The notes: a model not told the origin generated them from the letters alone. A stretch of DNA of 64,000 nt from Mycolicibacterium goodii (GCF_001187505.1 NZ_CP012150.1:124001-188000), one strand, 5' to 3'; positions 10,040 through 20,113 are shown, numbered from the stretch's first letter. Translations and numbers: made by a program.

Positions 10040-10712
10040 CGAACCCGTCGAGCACCGCGCGGGTACCGGACAGACCCAGCCGGGTGGCGCCCGCGTCGAG
10101 CATGGCCGCGGCCTGCTCGGCGGTGCGGATACCGCCGCTGGCCTTCACGCCGAGTCGCTCGCCCACGGTGCGGGCCATGATCTCGACGGCCCGCACCGAT
10201 GCGCCTCCCGACGGGTGGAAACCGGTGGAGGTCTTCACGAAATCCGCCCCGGCGTCCTTGGCGACGCGGCACACCTCCGCCAGCAGCGGTTCGCCCGAGA
10301 ATTCCAGCAGTGCGGCGGACTCGACGATCACCTTGAGCGTCGCGGCACGCACCGCGGTGCGTACTGCGGTGATGTCGGCGGCCACGGCGTCGAGGTCACC
10401 GGCGAGCGCCGCGCCCACGTCGATCACCATGTCGATCTCGGTCGCGCCCGCCGAGACCGCGAGTTCGGCCTCGGTGGCCTTGATCCCGGGCAGGTGCTTG
10501 CCGGACGGGAAGCCTGCCACCGCTGCGATCGCCAGACCGACCGGCGCGTCAGCGGCGGCGGCGGACACCATCGACGGTGACACGCATACCGCACAGACCC
10601 CGAGTTCGGCTGCCTCGGCGACGACGGCGGTGACGTCGGATACCGTCGCCTCGGGTTTGAGCAGGGTGTGGTCGACGAGGGCGGCGACCTGCGCGCGGGC
10701 GTAATCGGTCAT
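10029..10712 (-). CDS. deoC: DeoC, deoxyribose-phosphate aldolase
   Basis: Cleaves 2-deoxy-D-ribose 5-phosphate to glyceraldehyde 3-phosphate and acetaldehyde via a Schiff base. The protein has 227 residues and a TIM barrel. [11 protein letters not shown] is near residue 13, [11 protein letters not shown] near 66, [12 protein letters not shown] follows, KVIVESALL-type strand next, and the Schiff-base Lys lies in [19 protein letters not shown] comes later. All are standard for DeoC. The ATG at 10712 overlaps the upstream gene's stop as TGATG, which fixes the start and shows translational coupling. Syntenic with Rv0478. Confidence 0.95.
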   Translation of the reverse strand: MTDYARAQVAALVDHTLLKPEATVSDVTAVVAEAAELGVCAVCVSPSMVSAAAADAPVGLAIAAVAGFPSGKHLPGIKATEAELAVSAGATEIDMVIDVGAALAGDLDAVAADITAVRTAVRAATLKVIVESAALLEFSGEPLLAEVCRVAKDAGADFVKTSTGFHPSGGASVRAVEIMARTVGERLGVKASGGIRTAEQAAAMLDAGATRLGLSGTRAVLDGFGPA

Positions 10713-11116
10713 CAGAAGGGCTCCTCGGTGCCGCCCGGGTTGCACCCGGCGGCAGCCATCGCGTCGGGTGACACCTCGGGGCGCCACGGTTCCAGGTTCC
10801 AGCTGGTCTTGCCCGGCTCGACGAGTTCGGCGAAAGTCCAGTGACACAGGAACTGTTCACGCATGCCGGGGATGTCGGCGTCCGGAGAGAGCGCCAGCAC
10901 CTGCTGCCAGGCCGCGTCGGCCAGCGCCGCACCGCCTGGCCCGCGGGACAGCTCGCGCGCCGACGGCGTGGGGTACACGCGCAGGCTCGACAGGTCACCC
11001 CATTTGGCCCACTCGACGTGGTCGACGTACGGCGTCGCCGGGTCGGCGTGCGCGGTCGGAAATGCAGCAGTCAGCACAACACTTGCCACGACAGGCGCGG
11101 CGATCCAGAGACGCAT
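10712..11116 (-). CDS. Secreted DUF2599 protein (Rv0477-like)
   Basis: A 134-residue protein with a clear signal peptide, [19 protein letters not shown] followed by PTAHA, cleavage expected before DPATPY. The mature part has [20 protein letters not shown] and [20 protein letters not shown] with two Cys residues (CHW, GCNPGG) that could pair. The DUF2599 family has no established role. The ATG at 11116 is chosen because it begins the signal peptide; the longer open frame is unlikely. It lies in an operon of a small membrane protein, this gene and deoC. Confidence 0.85.
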   Translation of the reverse strand: MRLWIAAPVVASVVLTAAFPTAHADPATPYVDHVEWAKWGDLSSLRVYPTPSARELSRGPGGAALADAAWQQVLALSPDADIPGMREQFLCHWTFAELVEPGKTSWNLEPWRPEVSPDAMAAAGCNPGGTEEPF

Positions 11117-11120
11117 CGAG

Positions 11121-11405
11121 TCAGCGCGACTTTCCTTGGATCTCAAGCAACTTCGGGCGGACGTCGACCAGGTACACACCCGTGGCGCAGGCCGAGATCG
11201 CGGCCCCGAACGCGTCGCGCAGCAAAAGCAGCAGGAGCAGTCCGACACCGAGGATGATCAGCCACACCGGCTTGGTGAGTTTGCCGGTCGCCGTGTAGGC
11301 GTCCGGGCGCTGCATGGCCGCATGCACGAAGGCATAAACGCCCACGAAGAACACCAGAGCGACGAGTACCAAGACGATGACGCCCGCAAGGTCGGCAAGT
11401 ATCAC
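11121..11405 (-). CDS. DUF2516 small membrane protein (Rv0476-like)
   Basis: 94 residues with two transmembrane helices: [20 protein letters not shown] at about residues 6-25 and [16 protein letters not shown] at about residues 47-62. A tail of about 30 residues ends LLEIQGKSR. The DUF2516 family is widespread in actinobacteria and has no known function. GTG start at 11405 behind GGTGAG. It is the first gene of the run leading to deoC and lies 4 bp from the next one. Confidence 0.85.
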   Translation of the reverse strand: MILADLAGVIVLVLVALVFFVGVYAFVHAAMQRPDAYTATGKLTKPVWLIILGVGLLLLLLLRDAFGAAISACATGVYLVDVRPKLLEIQGKSR

Positions 11406-11480
11406 CTCACCAGCCTATGCGGGCGTCGACGTCGACGTCGAATGACGTCTGATAATCCCCTCGCGTCGCGTTCTCGCGAA

Positions 11481-12179
11481 CTACTTCTGGGTCACCTTCT
11501 TGGCCGCAGCCTTGGCGGCGGTCTTGGCCGGGGCGGCCTTCTTCGCCGGGGCGGCCTTCTTGGCGGGAGCGGCCTTCTTGGCGGCCGGGGCGACAGCCTT
11601 CTTGACCGGCTCGGCGGTCCGGGCGGCGGCCTCAGAAGCGCTCTCGGCAGCGGCGTCGGCGCGCTTGGGCAGTTCGACGCCCACCAGCTTGGCGGCCCGC
11701 TCGCCGACGGCGCGGGTCTGCGACGCCACGGTGCCGAGGGCCTCCTGGGTCAGTTCCACGGCCTGGTCGGTGTAGCCCTCGACGCGGTTGGCGGCCTCTT
11801 CGATCGCCGGCTGGTTGCGCAGGCGCTCCAGGGCGGCCTCGCCGCGCTCGACGAGCTTGTTGTAGGTCGCGGTGGCCTGGTCGGCGTAGCTCTCGGCGGC
11901 CTTGCGCAGCTCATCGGAGTTCAGCTTCTTGCGCAGCTCGTCGGAGTTGAGCTTCTCGCGCAGTTCGCCGAACTGGCTCGGCAGCTCCTCCTGCAGCTTG
12001 GCCAGGCGGGCGCGGCTCTCCTCGACGCGGGCCTCGGCGTCGCTGCGGGCCTCGCCGGCCCGCTCGCGCAGGGTCGCGACGATCTCGTTGACCGTGGCGA
12101 GGGCCAGATCCGCGGCGCCGACGGCGGCGAGCAGCGGAGCCTTGAGGTCTTCGATGGTGGGTTGGGTCTTGTCAGCCAT
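11481..12179 (-). CDS. hbhA: HbhA, heparin-binding hemagglutinin
   Basis: A surface-associated adhesin that binds heparan sulfate and also bundles or localises lipid inclusions in mycobacteria. 232 residues without a classical signal peptide. A short N-terminal hydrophobic stretch ([17 protein letters not shown]) precedes a long coiled coil (about residues 35-165), and the C-terminus has the methylatable Lys/Ala/Pro repeats [19 protein letters not shown]. Within the coiled coil KLNSDELRK is repeated back-to-back. The start ATG follows AGAAAGGAAA, a strong ribosome site. It is downstream of the XRE regulator gene. Confidence 0.93.
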   Translation of the reverse strand: MADKTQPTIEDLKAPLLAAVGAADLALATVNEIVATLRERAGEARSDAEARVEESRARLAKLQEELPSQFGELREKLNSDELRKKLNSDELRKAAESYADQATATYNKLVERGEAALERLRNQPAIEEAANRVEGYTDQAVELTQEALGTVASQTRAVGERAAKLVGVELPKRADAAAESASEAAARTAEPVKKAVAPAAKKAAPAKKAAPAKKAAPAKTAAKAAAKKVTQK

Positions 12180-12244
12180 GTCGTGTTTCCTTTCTGCGGA
12201 CTGTGTGCGGGATGCCCCGCGGGTATCGGTTTGTCGGTGCGGTT

Positions 12245-12664
12245 TCAGTCGGTCGTCGACTCGTCATCCGCCGGGGCGGATTCGGGGGCGAGGACCGATG
12301 CCTCGTTCTGCTGGCGAAACGACGTGTAGATGTCGAGCAGCACCTGCTTCTGGCGTTCGGTGATACTCACGTCGTTGACGATGGCGTCGCGGACCTCGCT
12401 GGGTTCGCTGGGTTCCAGGATCCCGGCGCGGACGTAGAGCACTTCCGCGGACACCCGCAGCGCCTTGGCGATCTGGTTGAGCACGTCGGCGGAGGGTTTC
12501 CGCAATCCCCGCTCGATCTGGCTGAGGTAGGGATTGCTCACGCCGGCCTTCTCGGCCAGCTGCCGCACCGATACCTGCGCCGCTTCGCGCTGGGCCCGGA
12601 TGAAGCCCCCGATGTCCTGCGCAGCGCTGGACACCACTGCCGCGAGGTTTTCGTCCTGCGCCAT
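12245..12664 (-). CDS. XRE-family regulator (Rv0474-like)
   Basis: A 139-residue DNA-binding protein. The HTH_3 domain at about residues 18-75 includes [39 protein letters not shown] and [20 protein letters not shown]. An acidic tail ends [12 protein letters not shown]. Rv0474 of M. tuberculosis has been described as a copper-responsive regulator; no metal-binding Cys or His cluster is obvious here. It lies upstream of hbhA on the same strand. An inverted repeat in its promoter (12722-12747) is a candidate autoregulatory site. Confidence 0.85.
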   Translation of the reverse strand: MAQDENLAAVVSSAAQDIGGFIRAQREAAQVSVRQLAEKAGVSNPYLSQIERGLRKPSADVLNQIAKALRVSAEVLYVRAGILEPSEPSEVRDAIVNDVSITERQKQVLLDIYTSFRQQNEASVLAPESAPADDESTTD

Positions 12665-12721
12665 GTGTCCCCCTTTCGAGCTCGGTATCCGATGTCGACG
12701 GACACCACGCTACGCGGGGGT

Positions 12722-12747
12722 GCTAACTTTTGCAAGCACTAGTTAGC
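12722..12747. promoter_or_regulatory. 7-bp inverted repeat upstream of the XRE gene
   Basis: GCTAACT (12722-12728) and AGTTAGC (12741-12747) are perfect complements with centres 19 bp apart. TTGCAA lies between them. The stretch is AT-rich compared with its surroundings and sits 58 bp upstream of the XRE start. Probably the promoter and operator of that gene; protein binding is inferred. Confidence 0.45.
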
Positions 12748-12752
12748 GCAGG

Positions 12753-14069
12753 TCAGAATAGTATTTGCGCAATCGAATAGATGACCAGTCCGGCCAGGGC
12801 ACCCACCACCGTGCCGTTGATACGGATGAACTGCAGGTCACGGCCCACATGCAGCTCGATGCGCCGACTCGCCTCGTCGGCGTCCCAGCGCTCGATGGTC
12901 TCGGTGATGATCGCGGTGATCTCCACGCCGTATTCGGACACCAGATGCTGGGCGGCCCGGATGATCCAGTTGTCCACCTTGTCGCGCAGTTCGACGTCAT
13001 CGCGCATCGACTCCCCGATGCGCATCACCGAATCGGCGATGCGGGTCCGCAGCGCCGACGACGGATCGTCGACCGATTCCAGGACGATCCGCTTTGCCGC
13101 GCTCCACGCCGTCTCGGCCGCCCTGGCGACCTCCTCGCGCGCCATGATCTGCTCCTTGACGTTCTCGGCGCGCTGGATCGTCGCCTCGTCGTGCTGCAGA
13201 TCGTCGGCGAACTCGAACATGAACCGCGTCGCCGAACGGCGCAGTTCGTGATCGGGGTTGCGCCGAACCTTGTCGGTGAAATCCATCAGCTCCCGATGGA
13301 TCCGGTCGCCGACGAGGTGGTCCACCCAGCGCGGCGACCACGTCGGCGAATCCCGTTCGATGACCCGCTCGATCACATCGCCCGCGTTCAACGACCACTG
13401 GAACGCGCGGTCGCACAACAGCTGGATCAACGCCTCCTGACGGCCCTCGGCAAGCAGCGACGCCAGCACCCGTCCGATGGGCGGACCCCACTGCGGTTCG
13501 GCAATGCGCTTGACGATCATGCGGTCCAGCACGTGCTGCACGTCCTCGTCGCGCAGCATCTCCACCCCGACCCGCAGCACGGTCGCGGTCTCGGCGGCCA
13601 CCCGCTCGGCATGCGACCGGTCGGACAGCCACTTGCCCACCCGGCCCGCCACCTGCGCGTCACGCAGCTTGCCCGCGACCACATCCGGTGACATGAAGTT
13701 CTCGCGGACGAACGTTCCCAGCCCCTCGCCCAGCTGATCCTTCTTGCGCTTGATGATCGCGGTGTGCGGGATCGGCAGGCCCAGCGGATGCTTGAACAGC
13801 GCCGTGACGGCAAACCAGTCAGCAAGCGCGCCCACCATGCCCGCCTCGGCGGCCGCACGCACATAACCCACCCACGGCGCGGCGCCGTAAGACTGCGCCC
13901 ATGTACACAGCAGGAAGACGACGGTGGCGCCGACCAGGAAGCCCAGCGCCACCACTTTCATGCGCCGTAAACCGCGCCTACGCTCGGCGTCTGCGGCCGA
14001 GTCCGCCCCCGCCAAGGTCTCGGCGAAGCTCGGCCGTGTGGCGGGCAACGCGCGTTGATCCGCATCCAT
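12753..14069 (-). CDS. DUF445 membrane protein (Rv0473-like)
   Basis: About 438 residues. A hydrophobic segment near residues 36-58 (KVVALGFLVGATVVFLLC) precedes the DUF445 signature AGMVGALADWFAVTALFKHP, an amphipathic middle rich in charged helices, and a C-terminal hydrophobic helix (TVVGALAGLVIYSIAQILF). DUF445 proteins are inner-membrane proteins of unknown function. Start is uncertain between the ATG at 14069 (MDADQRALP) and the GTG at 14081. It is divergent from madR. Confidence 0.8.
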   Translation of the reverse strand: MDADQRALPATRPSFAETLAGADSAADAERRRGLRRMKVVALGFLVGATVVFLLCTWAQSYGAAPWVGYVRAAAEAGMVGALADWFAVTALFKHPLGLPIPHTAIIKRKKDQLGEGLGTFVRENFMSPDVVAGKLRDAQVAGRVGKWLSDRSHAERVAAETATVLRVGVEMLRDEDVQHVLDRMIVKRIAEPQWGPPIGRVLASLLAEGRQEALIQLLCDRAFQWSLNAGDVIERVIERDSPTWSPRWVDHLVGDRIHRELMDFTDKVRRNPDHELRRSATRFMFEFADDLQHDEATIQRAENVKEQIMAREEVARAAETAWSAAKRIVLESVDDPSSALRTRIADSVMRIGESMRDDVELRDKVDNWIIRAAQHLVSEYGVEITAIITETIERWDADEASRRIELHVGRDLQFIRINGTVVGALAGLVIYSIAQILF

Positions 14070-14188
14070 TCGATGAGCCACATTCCCATCATCCGCCAAC
14101 GCGCCAACACCACCGAGAACCCACAAGCGGAACTCTGGCGAACCGCCGTAGTATCGAGGTGACCTAGGGAACGGAAAATACTGCGAAA

Positions 14189-14893
14189 GTGGCACAGCAG
14201 ACTCCACCGGCGACGGTGAAGACCGATGGACGCAAACGGCGCTGGCACCAACACAAGGTGGAGCGTCGTAATGAGTTGGTCGATGGCACACTCGAAGCCA
14301 TCCGACGTCGGGGCAGCAACGTCAGCATGGACGAGATCGCCGCGGAGATCGGCGTCTCCAAGACCGTGCTGTACCGCTACTTCGTCGACAAGAACGATCT
14401 CACCACCGCGGTGATGATGCGGTTCGCACAGACCACCCTGATCCCCAACATGGCGGCCGCGCTGTCGTCGAACCTCGACGGCTTCGCGCTCACCCGCGAG
14501 GTCATCCGGGTGTACGTCGAGACCGTCGCCGCCGAACCCGAACCGTATCGGTTCGTGATGGCCAACAACTCCGCGAGCAAGAGCAAGGCGGTGGCCGACT
14601 CCGAGCAGATCATCGCGCGCATGCTCGCGGTGATGCTGCGCCGCCGCATGGCCGAGGTCGGCATGGACACCAGCGGTGTCGAGGCGTGGGCGTTCCACAC
14701 CGTCGGCGGGGTCCAACTGGCCACGCACTCGTGGATGTCCAACCCGCGGATGACCACCGACGAACTGATCGACTACCTGACCATGCTGTCGTGGTACGCG
14801 CTGTGCGGCATCGTCGAGGTCGGCGGATCGCTGGAGAAGTTCAACTCGCAGCCGCACCCATCGCCGATTCCGCCGCGACACCTGCTTGACTGA
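14189..14893 (+). CDS. madR: MadR, TetR-family acyl-CoA-responsive regulator
   Basis: A 234-residue TetR protein. The helix-turn-helix is at about residues 30-65 (GTLEAIRRRGSNVSMDEIAA, EIGVSKTVLYRYFVDKNDL), followed by an all-helical ligand domain. Synteny with Rv0472c identifies the regulator reported as MadR, which controls the fatty acyl desaturase genes desA1 and desA2 in response to acyl-CoA. None of those targets is in this window. GTG start at 14189. The upstream gap to the DUF445 gene has short AGTAT/ATACT arms but no convincing operator. Confidence 0.82.
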   Translation: MAQQTPPATVKTDGRKRRWHQHKVERRNELVDGTLEAIRRRGSNVSMDEIAAEIGVSKTVLYRYFVDKNDLTTAVMMRFAQTTLIPNMAAALSSNLDGFALTREVIRVYVETVAAEPEPYRFVMANNSASKSKAVADSEQIIARMLAVMLRRRMAEVGMDTSGVEAWAFHTVGGVQLATHSWMSNPRMTTDELIDYLTMLSWYALCGIVEVGGSLEKFNSQPHPSPIPPRHLLD

Positions 14894-14897
14894 CCGG

Positions 14898-15764
14898 ATG
14901 TCCGATACCGAACTGCCCACCCTGTGGACGCACGAACCCCACGTGCACTTGGCTTTCCGCCCCGGCGACGAGGTCAGCCGCATCAAGACCGATGGCACCC
15001 CCGGATTTCGCGGTTCGAAGTCAGACGCGGCGACACTGCAGATCGAACGCAACCTGCGGCTGGCGTCGCTGCAGGAGATGCTCTACGCGCGCACCAAGGC
15101 CGGCGACGACAACCGCTCGGTGCTGCTGATTCTGCAGGGCATGGACACCGCAGGCAAGGGCGGCATCGTCAAACATGTTGTGGGCGCGGCGAATCCGCAG
15201 GGCATTCGCTATACCAGCTTCGGCAAGCCGACCGAGGAGGAACGCGCCCACCACTACCTGTGGCGAATCCGCAACGCGTTGCCACCCGCGGGCCACATCG
15301 GCGTGTTCGACCGATCACACTACGAGGACGTCCTGATCGTCCGGGTCCACAACCTCGTGCCGCCCGAGGTGTGGGGCGCGCGCTACGACGAGATAAACGA
15401 GTTCGAGCGTGAACTCGTCGACGCGGGTACCACTTTGGTGAAGGTCGCCATGTTCGTGTCGCTCGCCGAGCAGAAGAAGCGTCTCGCCGAACGTCTCGAA
15501 CGCCCCGACAAGTACTGGAAGTACAACCCGGCCGACATCGACGAACGCCTGCTGTGGCCGAAATACCAGGAGGCCTACCAGGCCATGCTGGAGAAGACCT
15601 CGACCGACTACGCGCCGTGGCACATCGTGCCGTGCGACCGGAAGTGGTACAGCCGCCTGGCCATCACCGAACTGCTCATCGAGGCGCTCAAGCGGCTCAA
15701 CATGTCCTGGCCGCCACCGGATTTCGATGTCGAGGCCGAGAAGCGCCGGTTGGCTGACGTTTAG
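14898..15764 (+). CDS. PPK2-family polyphosphate kinase / phosphotransferase
   Basis: Transfers phosphate between polyphosphate and a nucleotide. 288 residues. Walker A GMDTAGKGG is at residues 81-89, the lid segment is SFGKPTEEERAHHYLWRI, and Walker B is VFDRSHYEDVLIVRV. The N-terminal extension and the TSFGKP lid differ from the ppk2 gene at 40.5 kb, so this is a second subgroup. The preferred nucleotide (AMP, ADP or other) cannot be decided by eye. The ATG at 14898 comes 4 bp after the madR stop, so the two genes are probably co-transcribed. A palindrome begins 3 bp after its stop codon. Confidence 0.85.
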   Translation: MSDTELPTLWTHEPHVHLAFRPGDEVSRIKTDGTPGFRGSKSDAATLQIERNLRLASLQEMLYARTKAGDDNRSVLLILQGMDTAGKGGIVKHVVGAANPQGIRYTSFGKPTEEERAHHYLWRIRNALPPAGHIGVFDRSHYEDVLIVRVHNLVPPEVWGARYDEINEFERELVDAGTTLVKVAMFVSLAEQKKRLAERLERPDKYWKYNPADIDERLLWPKYQEAYQAMLEKTSTDYAPWHIVPCDRKWYSRLAITELLIEALKRLNMSWPPPDFDVEAEKRRLADV

Positions 15765-15767
15765 TTG

Positions 15768-15830
15768 CGCCGACACTACGCTTTGTCGCGCTGAATCGGC
15801 TTTTTCTCGCCAACAACCGTAGCTTCGGCG
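15768..15830. repeat. Imperfect palindrome, 5' copy flanking DUF559 locus A
   Basis: Two 23-bp arms, 15768-15790 and 15808-15830, pair at 17 of 23 positions around a 17-nt loop. The right arm, read in reverse complement, contains GCTACGGTT and matches the 3' palindrome of this locus at 17 of 20 positions. It starts just after the PPK2 stop codon, so it may also act as a terminator. Confidence 0.6.
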
Positions 15831-15871
15831 ATCTTGGAACCGGATGCCCACGCCGTGCGTCGAATACCGGC

Positions 15872-16743
15872 ATGGGGGACATCATCGTGGGTAGCGAAGC
15901 GCTGGCCGGTGGCACGCTCACCCGGTACGCGTTGCAGCCGGTTACCGCAAACTGCACCGAAATGTCTACGTGCCGCGCGATTTCACGCTCGATGCCCGCA
16001 GTAGGGCAAGGGCGGCGTGGCTGTGGTCGGGACGCACCGCGACCATCGCCGGGTACTCCGCCGCGGCGATGCTCGGCAGCAAGTGGTTGCCGGACGACGC
16101 TCCTGCCGAACTCGCCCGCGTCCGTCACCCCTCCCCACCGGGCATCCGGATCCACACCGGCACCATCGCCGACGACGAGATCTGCGTCGTCGCCGGCATG
16201 AACTGCACCACTGCGGCCCGCACGGCCTACGATCTCGGCCGCCGGTTACCCGCTGAGACCGGGGTGATCCGCCTGGATGCCCTGTTAAACGCCACCAAAA
16301 CCGATGTCGCCGAGGTGATTTCGGTTGCCGAACGGTATCGCGGGGCGCGCGGCATCCGCCGGCTGCGCACCTCGCTGGATCTGGTTGACCCAGGTGCCGA
16401 ATCGCCGCAGGAAACCCGGCTGCGGTTGGTGCTGGTCCGGGCCGGCCTCCCGCGCCCGGTCACACAAATTCCGGTGCTCGACGGAAGCGGCCGCGTGCGG
16501 CGTCGCATCGACATGGGCTGGCCGGATCACATGGTCGGCGTGGAGTACGACGGTGCCCAGCACTGGCAGGACCCTGCCGCCCACGCATCAGACATCGACC
16601 GGCTGGAATTCCTGGCCGCGTCGGGCTGGACGATCATCCGGGTGAGCCATGAACATCTGCGGTACCGCGCGCATGCGGTCATCGCCCGCGTCACCCATGC
16701 CCTCCAACGCGCCGAGGCTACGGTTCTTCGCGCGAATTCGTGA
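15872..16743 (+). pseudogene. DUF559 endonuclease-like protein with N-terminal frameshift
   Basis: The paralogue at 47.7 kb gives the intact layout: a short N-terminal HTH-like (AbiEi_4-type) domain, a middle domain and a C-terminal DUF559 (Vsr-like, PD-(D/E)XK-fold) domain. Here the N-terminus MGDIIVGSEALAGGTLTRYA is in one frame. The rest (GYRKLHRNVYVPRDF onward) is in another. The switch falls near 15938, and one missing base would restore a full match in length. The C-terminal part is well kept: RIDMGWPDHMVGVEYDGAQH and DIDRLEFLAASGWTIIRVSH. A shortened protein could start at the GTG at 15970, lacking about 33 residues. It lies between two copies of one palindrome, and its last nine codons form an arm of the downstream copy. 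Confidence 0.75.
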
Positions 16744-16769
16744 GAATCACGCGAAGAACCGTAGCCTCG
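16713..16769. repeat. Perfect 20-bp palindrome, 3' copy flanking DUF559 locus A
   Basis: CGAGGCTACGGTTCTTCGCG (16713-16732) and its exact reverse complement (16750-16769) enclose a 17-nt loop that contains the DUF559 stop codon (16741-16743). It separates convergent genes and can work as a bidirectional terminator. Loop length and arm sequence match the 5' copy at 15768-15830, which plain terminators would not need. Confidence 0.75.
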
Positions 16770-16782
16770 ACGGAAGGAAAAC

Positions 16783-17760
<978 letters not shown>

Positions 17761-17840
17761 CTAGCCAAGCGAAGCTTTCAGTGCCAGCTTGGGGCGGTCG
17801 CCGTCGGAGGGACTCCAGGCCCAGCAGGGGTCAGTAGGTA

Positions 17841-18701
17841 TCAGTAGGAGTAGAAGCCCTTGCCGGACTTCTTACCGAGCTGACCGGCCTCGACCATCCG
17901 CAGCAGCAGCGGCGGCGCCGAGTACAACGGTTCCTTGAACTCGTCGAACATCTTGTCCGCGATCAGCTTCAGGGTGTCCAGGCCCACCAGGTCGGAGAGC
18001 CGCAGCGGTCCCATCGGGTGCGACAGCCCGGCGACGACGGCCTTGTCGACGTCCTCGACCGTGGCGAAGCCGCCCTCGACCATGCGGATCGCCGACAGCA
18101 GGAACGGCACCAGCAGCGCGTTGACCACGAACCCGGACCGGTCCGAGCACCGCACGACCTGCTTGCCCAGCACGGTTGCGGCGAACTCTTCGACCCGGTC
18201 GGCCGCCGACTGTTCGGTGACCAGCGTGGAGACCAGCTCGACCAGCGGCAGCACCGGCACCGGGTTGAAGAAGTGCAGGCCCAGCACGCGCCCGGGGTTC
18301 TGCGTGGACGCCGCGATCTTCATGATCGGAATGCTCGACGTGTTCGACGCCAGCACCGCGGCGGGGTCGGTGATCACGCGGTCGAGTTCGGCGAAGATCT
18401 CACCCTTGACGTTCTCGTCCTCGATCACGGCCTCGATGACCAGCTGACGGTCGGCCATGTCGGCGAGGTCGGTGGTGAAGCGCAGCCGGCCGAGCGCGTC
18501 GTCCTTCTCCCGCTCGGTGACCTTGCCCGCGCTCACGGCGCGCTCCAGCGACTTCGTGATGCGGTTGCGTCCGGCGGTCACGAAGGCGTCGGTGGTGTCG
18601 TAGACCAGGACGTCGACGCCCGCGCGGGCGGACACCTCGGCGATGCCGCTGCCCATCTGACCGGCTCCGACAACACCCACTCGTTCAATCGAATTGCTCA
18701 C
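17841..18701 (-). CDS. fadB2: FadB2, 3-hydroxybutyryl-CoA dehydrogenase
   Basis: NAD(P)-dependent 3-hydroxyacyl-CoA dehydrogenase acting on short chains in beta-oxidation or acetoacetyl-CoA metabolism. From the GTG at 18701 it is 286 residues, the same length as M. tuberculosis FadB2. It has the Rossmann loop VGVVGAGQMGSGIAEVSARA at residues 8-27, the catalytic segment LGLHFFNPVPVLPLVE with its His, and the C-terminal helical domain DLVGLDTLKLIADKMFDEF, LGKKSGKGFYSY. The longer open frame starting at 18794 would run through the terminator hairpin after icl, so it is rejected. It is separated from icl by that hairpin. Confidence 0.93.
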   Translation of the reverse strand: MSNSIERVGVVGAGQMGSGIAEVSARAGVDVLVYDTTDAFVTAGRNRITKSLERAVSAGKVTEREKDDALGRLRFTTDLADMADRQLVIEAVIEDENVKGEIFAELDRVITDPAAVLASNTSSIPIMKIAASTQNPGRVLGLHFFNPVPVLPLVELVSTLVTEQSAADRVEEFAATVLGKQVVRCSDRSGFVVNALLVPFLLSAIRMVEGGFATVEDVDKAVVAGLSHPMGPLRLSDLVGLDTLKLIADKMFDEFKEPLYSAPPLLLRMVEAGQLGKKSGKGFYSY

Positions 18702-18733
18702 TGTCTCCACTTTCGTATTTCGCAGACACGCGA

Positions 18734-18766
18734 CAGGCCCCGCCCAAGAAACCTGAGCGGGGCCTG
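18734..18766 (-). terminator. 10-bp hairpin downstream of icl
   Basis: CAGGCCCCGC (18734-18743) and GCGGGGCCTG (18757-18766) are perfect complements with a 13-nt loop, 61 bp after the icl stop codon on the icl strand. There is no T tract, so an I-type mycobacterial terminator is likely. It explains why fadB2 needs its own promoter. Confidence 0.65.
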
Positions 18767-18826
18767 CGCTGTCAACACTTGTCGGACTACTCACCCGGAC
18801 CGGGCCGAGGGTCCGTCACCGAAGGC

Positions 18827-20113
18827 TCAGTGGAACTGGCCCTCTTCGGTCGAACCCGCGAGCGCGGTGGTCGAGCTGGCCGGGTCGACCGTGGTGGCGA
18901 TGCGGTCGAAGTAGCCCGCACCGACCTCGCGCTGGTGCTTGGTGGCGGTGTAACCGCGCTCCTCGGCGGCGAACTCACGCTCCTGCAGCTCGACGTAGGC
19001 GCTCATCTGGTTGCGGGCGTAGCCGTAGGCCAGGTCGAACATCGAGTAGTTGAGCGCGTGGAAGCCGGCCAGCGTGATGAACTGGAACTTGAAGCCCATG
19101 GCGCCGAGCTCCTTCTGGAACTTCGCGATGGTGGCGTCGTCGAGGTGCTTTTTCCAGTTGAACGACGGCGAGCAGTTGTAGGCCAGCATCTGGTCGGGGA
19201 ACTCGGCCTTGACGCCCTCAGCGAACTTCTTGGCGAGCTCGAGATCCGGGGTGCCGGTCTCCATCCAGATCAGATCCGAGTACGGGGCGTAGGCCTTGGC
19301 GCGCGCGATGCAGGGCTCGAGGCCGTTCTTCACGCGGTAGAAGCCCTCGGCGGTGCGCTCACCGGTGATGAACGGACGGTCCCGCTCGTCGACGTCGCTG
19401 GTGATCAGCGTCGCGGCCTCGGCGTCGGTGCGGGCGATGACGACGGTGGGAACGTCAGCCACATCGGCCGCGAGCCGGGCAGATGTCAGGGTGCGGATGT
19501 GCTGCTGGGTCGGGATCAGCACCTTGCCACCGAGGTGACCGCACTTCTTCTCCGAGGCCAGCTGGTCCTCCCAGTGCGAGCCGGCCACACCGGCGGCGAT
19601 CATCGCCTTCTGCAGCTCGTAGACGTTGAGCGCACCACCGAAGCCGGCCTCGCCGTCGGCGACGATCGGGGCGAGCCAGTTCTCCACCGAGGTGTCGCCC
19701 TCGACCTTGGCGATCTCGTCGGCGCGCAGCAGCGCGTTGTTGATGCGGCGAACCACCTGCGGCACCGAGTTGGCCGGGTAGAGGCTCTGGTCGGGGTAGG
19801 TGTGGCCCGACAGGTTGGCGTCGCCGGCGACCTGCCAGCCGGACAGGTAGATGGCCTTGAGGCCGGCGCGGACCTGCTGGACGGCCATGTTGCCGGTCAG
19901 TGCGCCCAGCGCGTTGACGAAGTCCATGTCGTGCAGCTGCTCCCACAGCACCTCGGCGCCGCGGCGGGCCAGGGTGTGTTCCTCGACGACGGTGCCCTGC
20001 AGGGCGACGACGTCCTCGGGGGTGTAGGTGCGCGTGACGCCCTTCCAGCGGGGGTTGTGATCCCAGTCGTGCTGGATCTGCTCGGGCGACTTGGGGGTGC
20101 CAACGGTCGACAT
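18827..20113 (-). CDS. icl: Isocitrate lyase (Icl1 / AceA)
   Basis: Splits isocitrate into glyoxylate and succinate, the first step of the glyoxylate bypass, and in mycobacteria also serves as methylisocitrate lyase. 428 residues, the same length as Icl1 of M. tuberculosis. The catalytic signature KKCGHLGGK carries the active Cys near residue 191. [20 protein letters not shown] is the typical N-terminus, and [14 protein letters not shown] and [20 protein letters not shown] are conserved. The upstream gap (20114-20361) holds RamB-like boxes. The gene is induced on acetate and fatty acids in relatives. A strong terminator-like hairpin follows it. Confidence 0.97.
   Translation of the reverse strand: MSTVGTPKSPEQIQHDWDHNPRWKGVTRTYTPEDVVALQGTVVEEHTLARRGAEVLWEQLHDMDFVNALGALTGNMAVQQVRAGLKAIYLSGWQVAGDANLSGHTYPDQSLYPANSVPQVVRRINNALLRADEIAKVEGDTSVENWLAPIVADGEAGFGGALNVYELQKAMIAAGVAGSHWEDQLASEKKCGHLGGKVLIPTQQHIRTLTSARLAADVADVPTVVIARTDAEAATLITSDVDERDRPFITGERTAEGFYRVKNGLEPCIARAKAYAPYSDLIWMETGTPDLELAKKFAEGVKAEFPDQMLAYNCSPSFNWKKHLDDATIAKFQKELGAMGFKFQFITLAGFHALNYSMFDLAYGYARNQMSAYVELQEREFAAEERGYTATKHQREVGAGYFDRIATTVDPASSTTALAGSTEEGQFH

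Noticed and set aside
14082..14188. MadR operator in its own promoter
   Set aside because: Only a weak AGTAT/ATACT pair and a CCTAGG hexamer are visible, not enough to claim a site.
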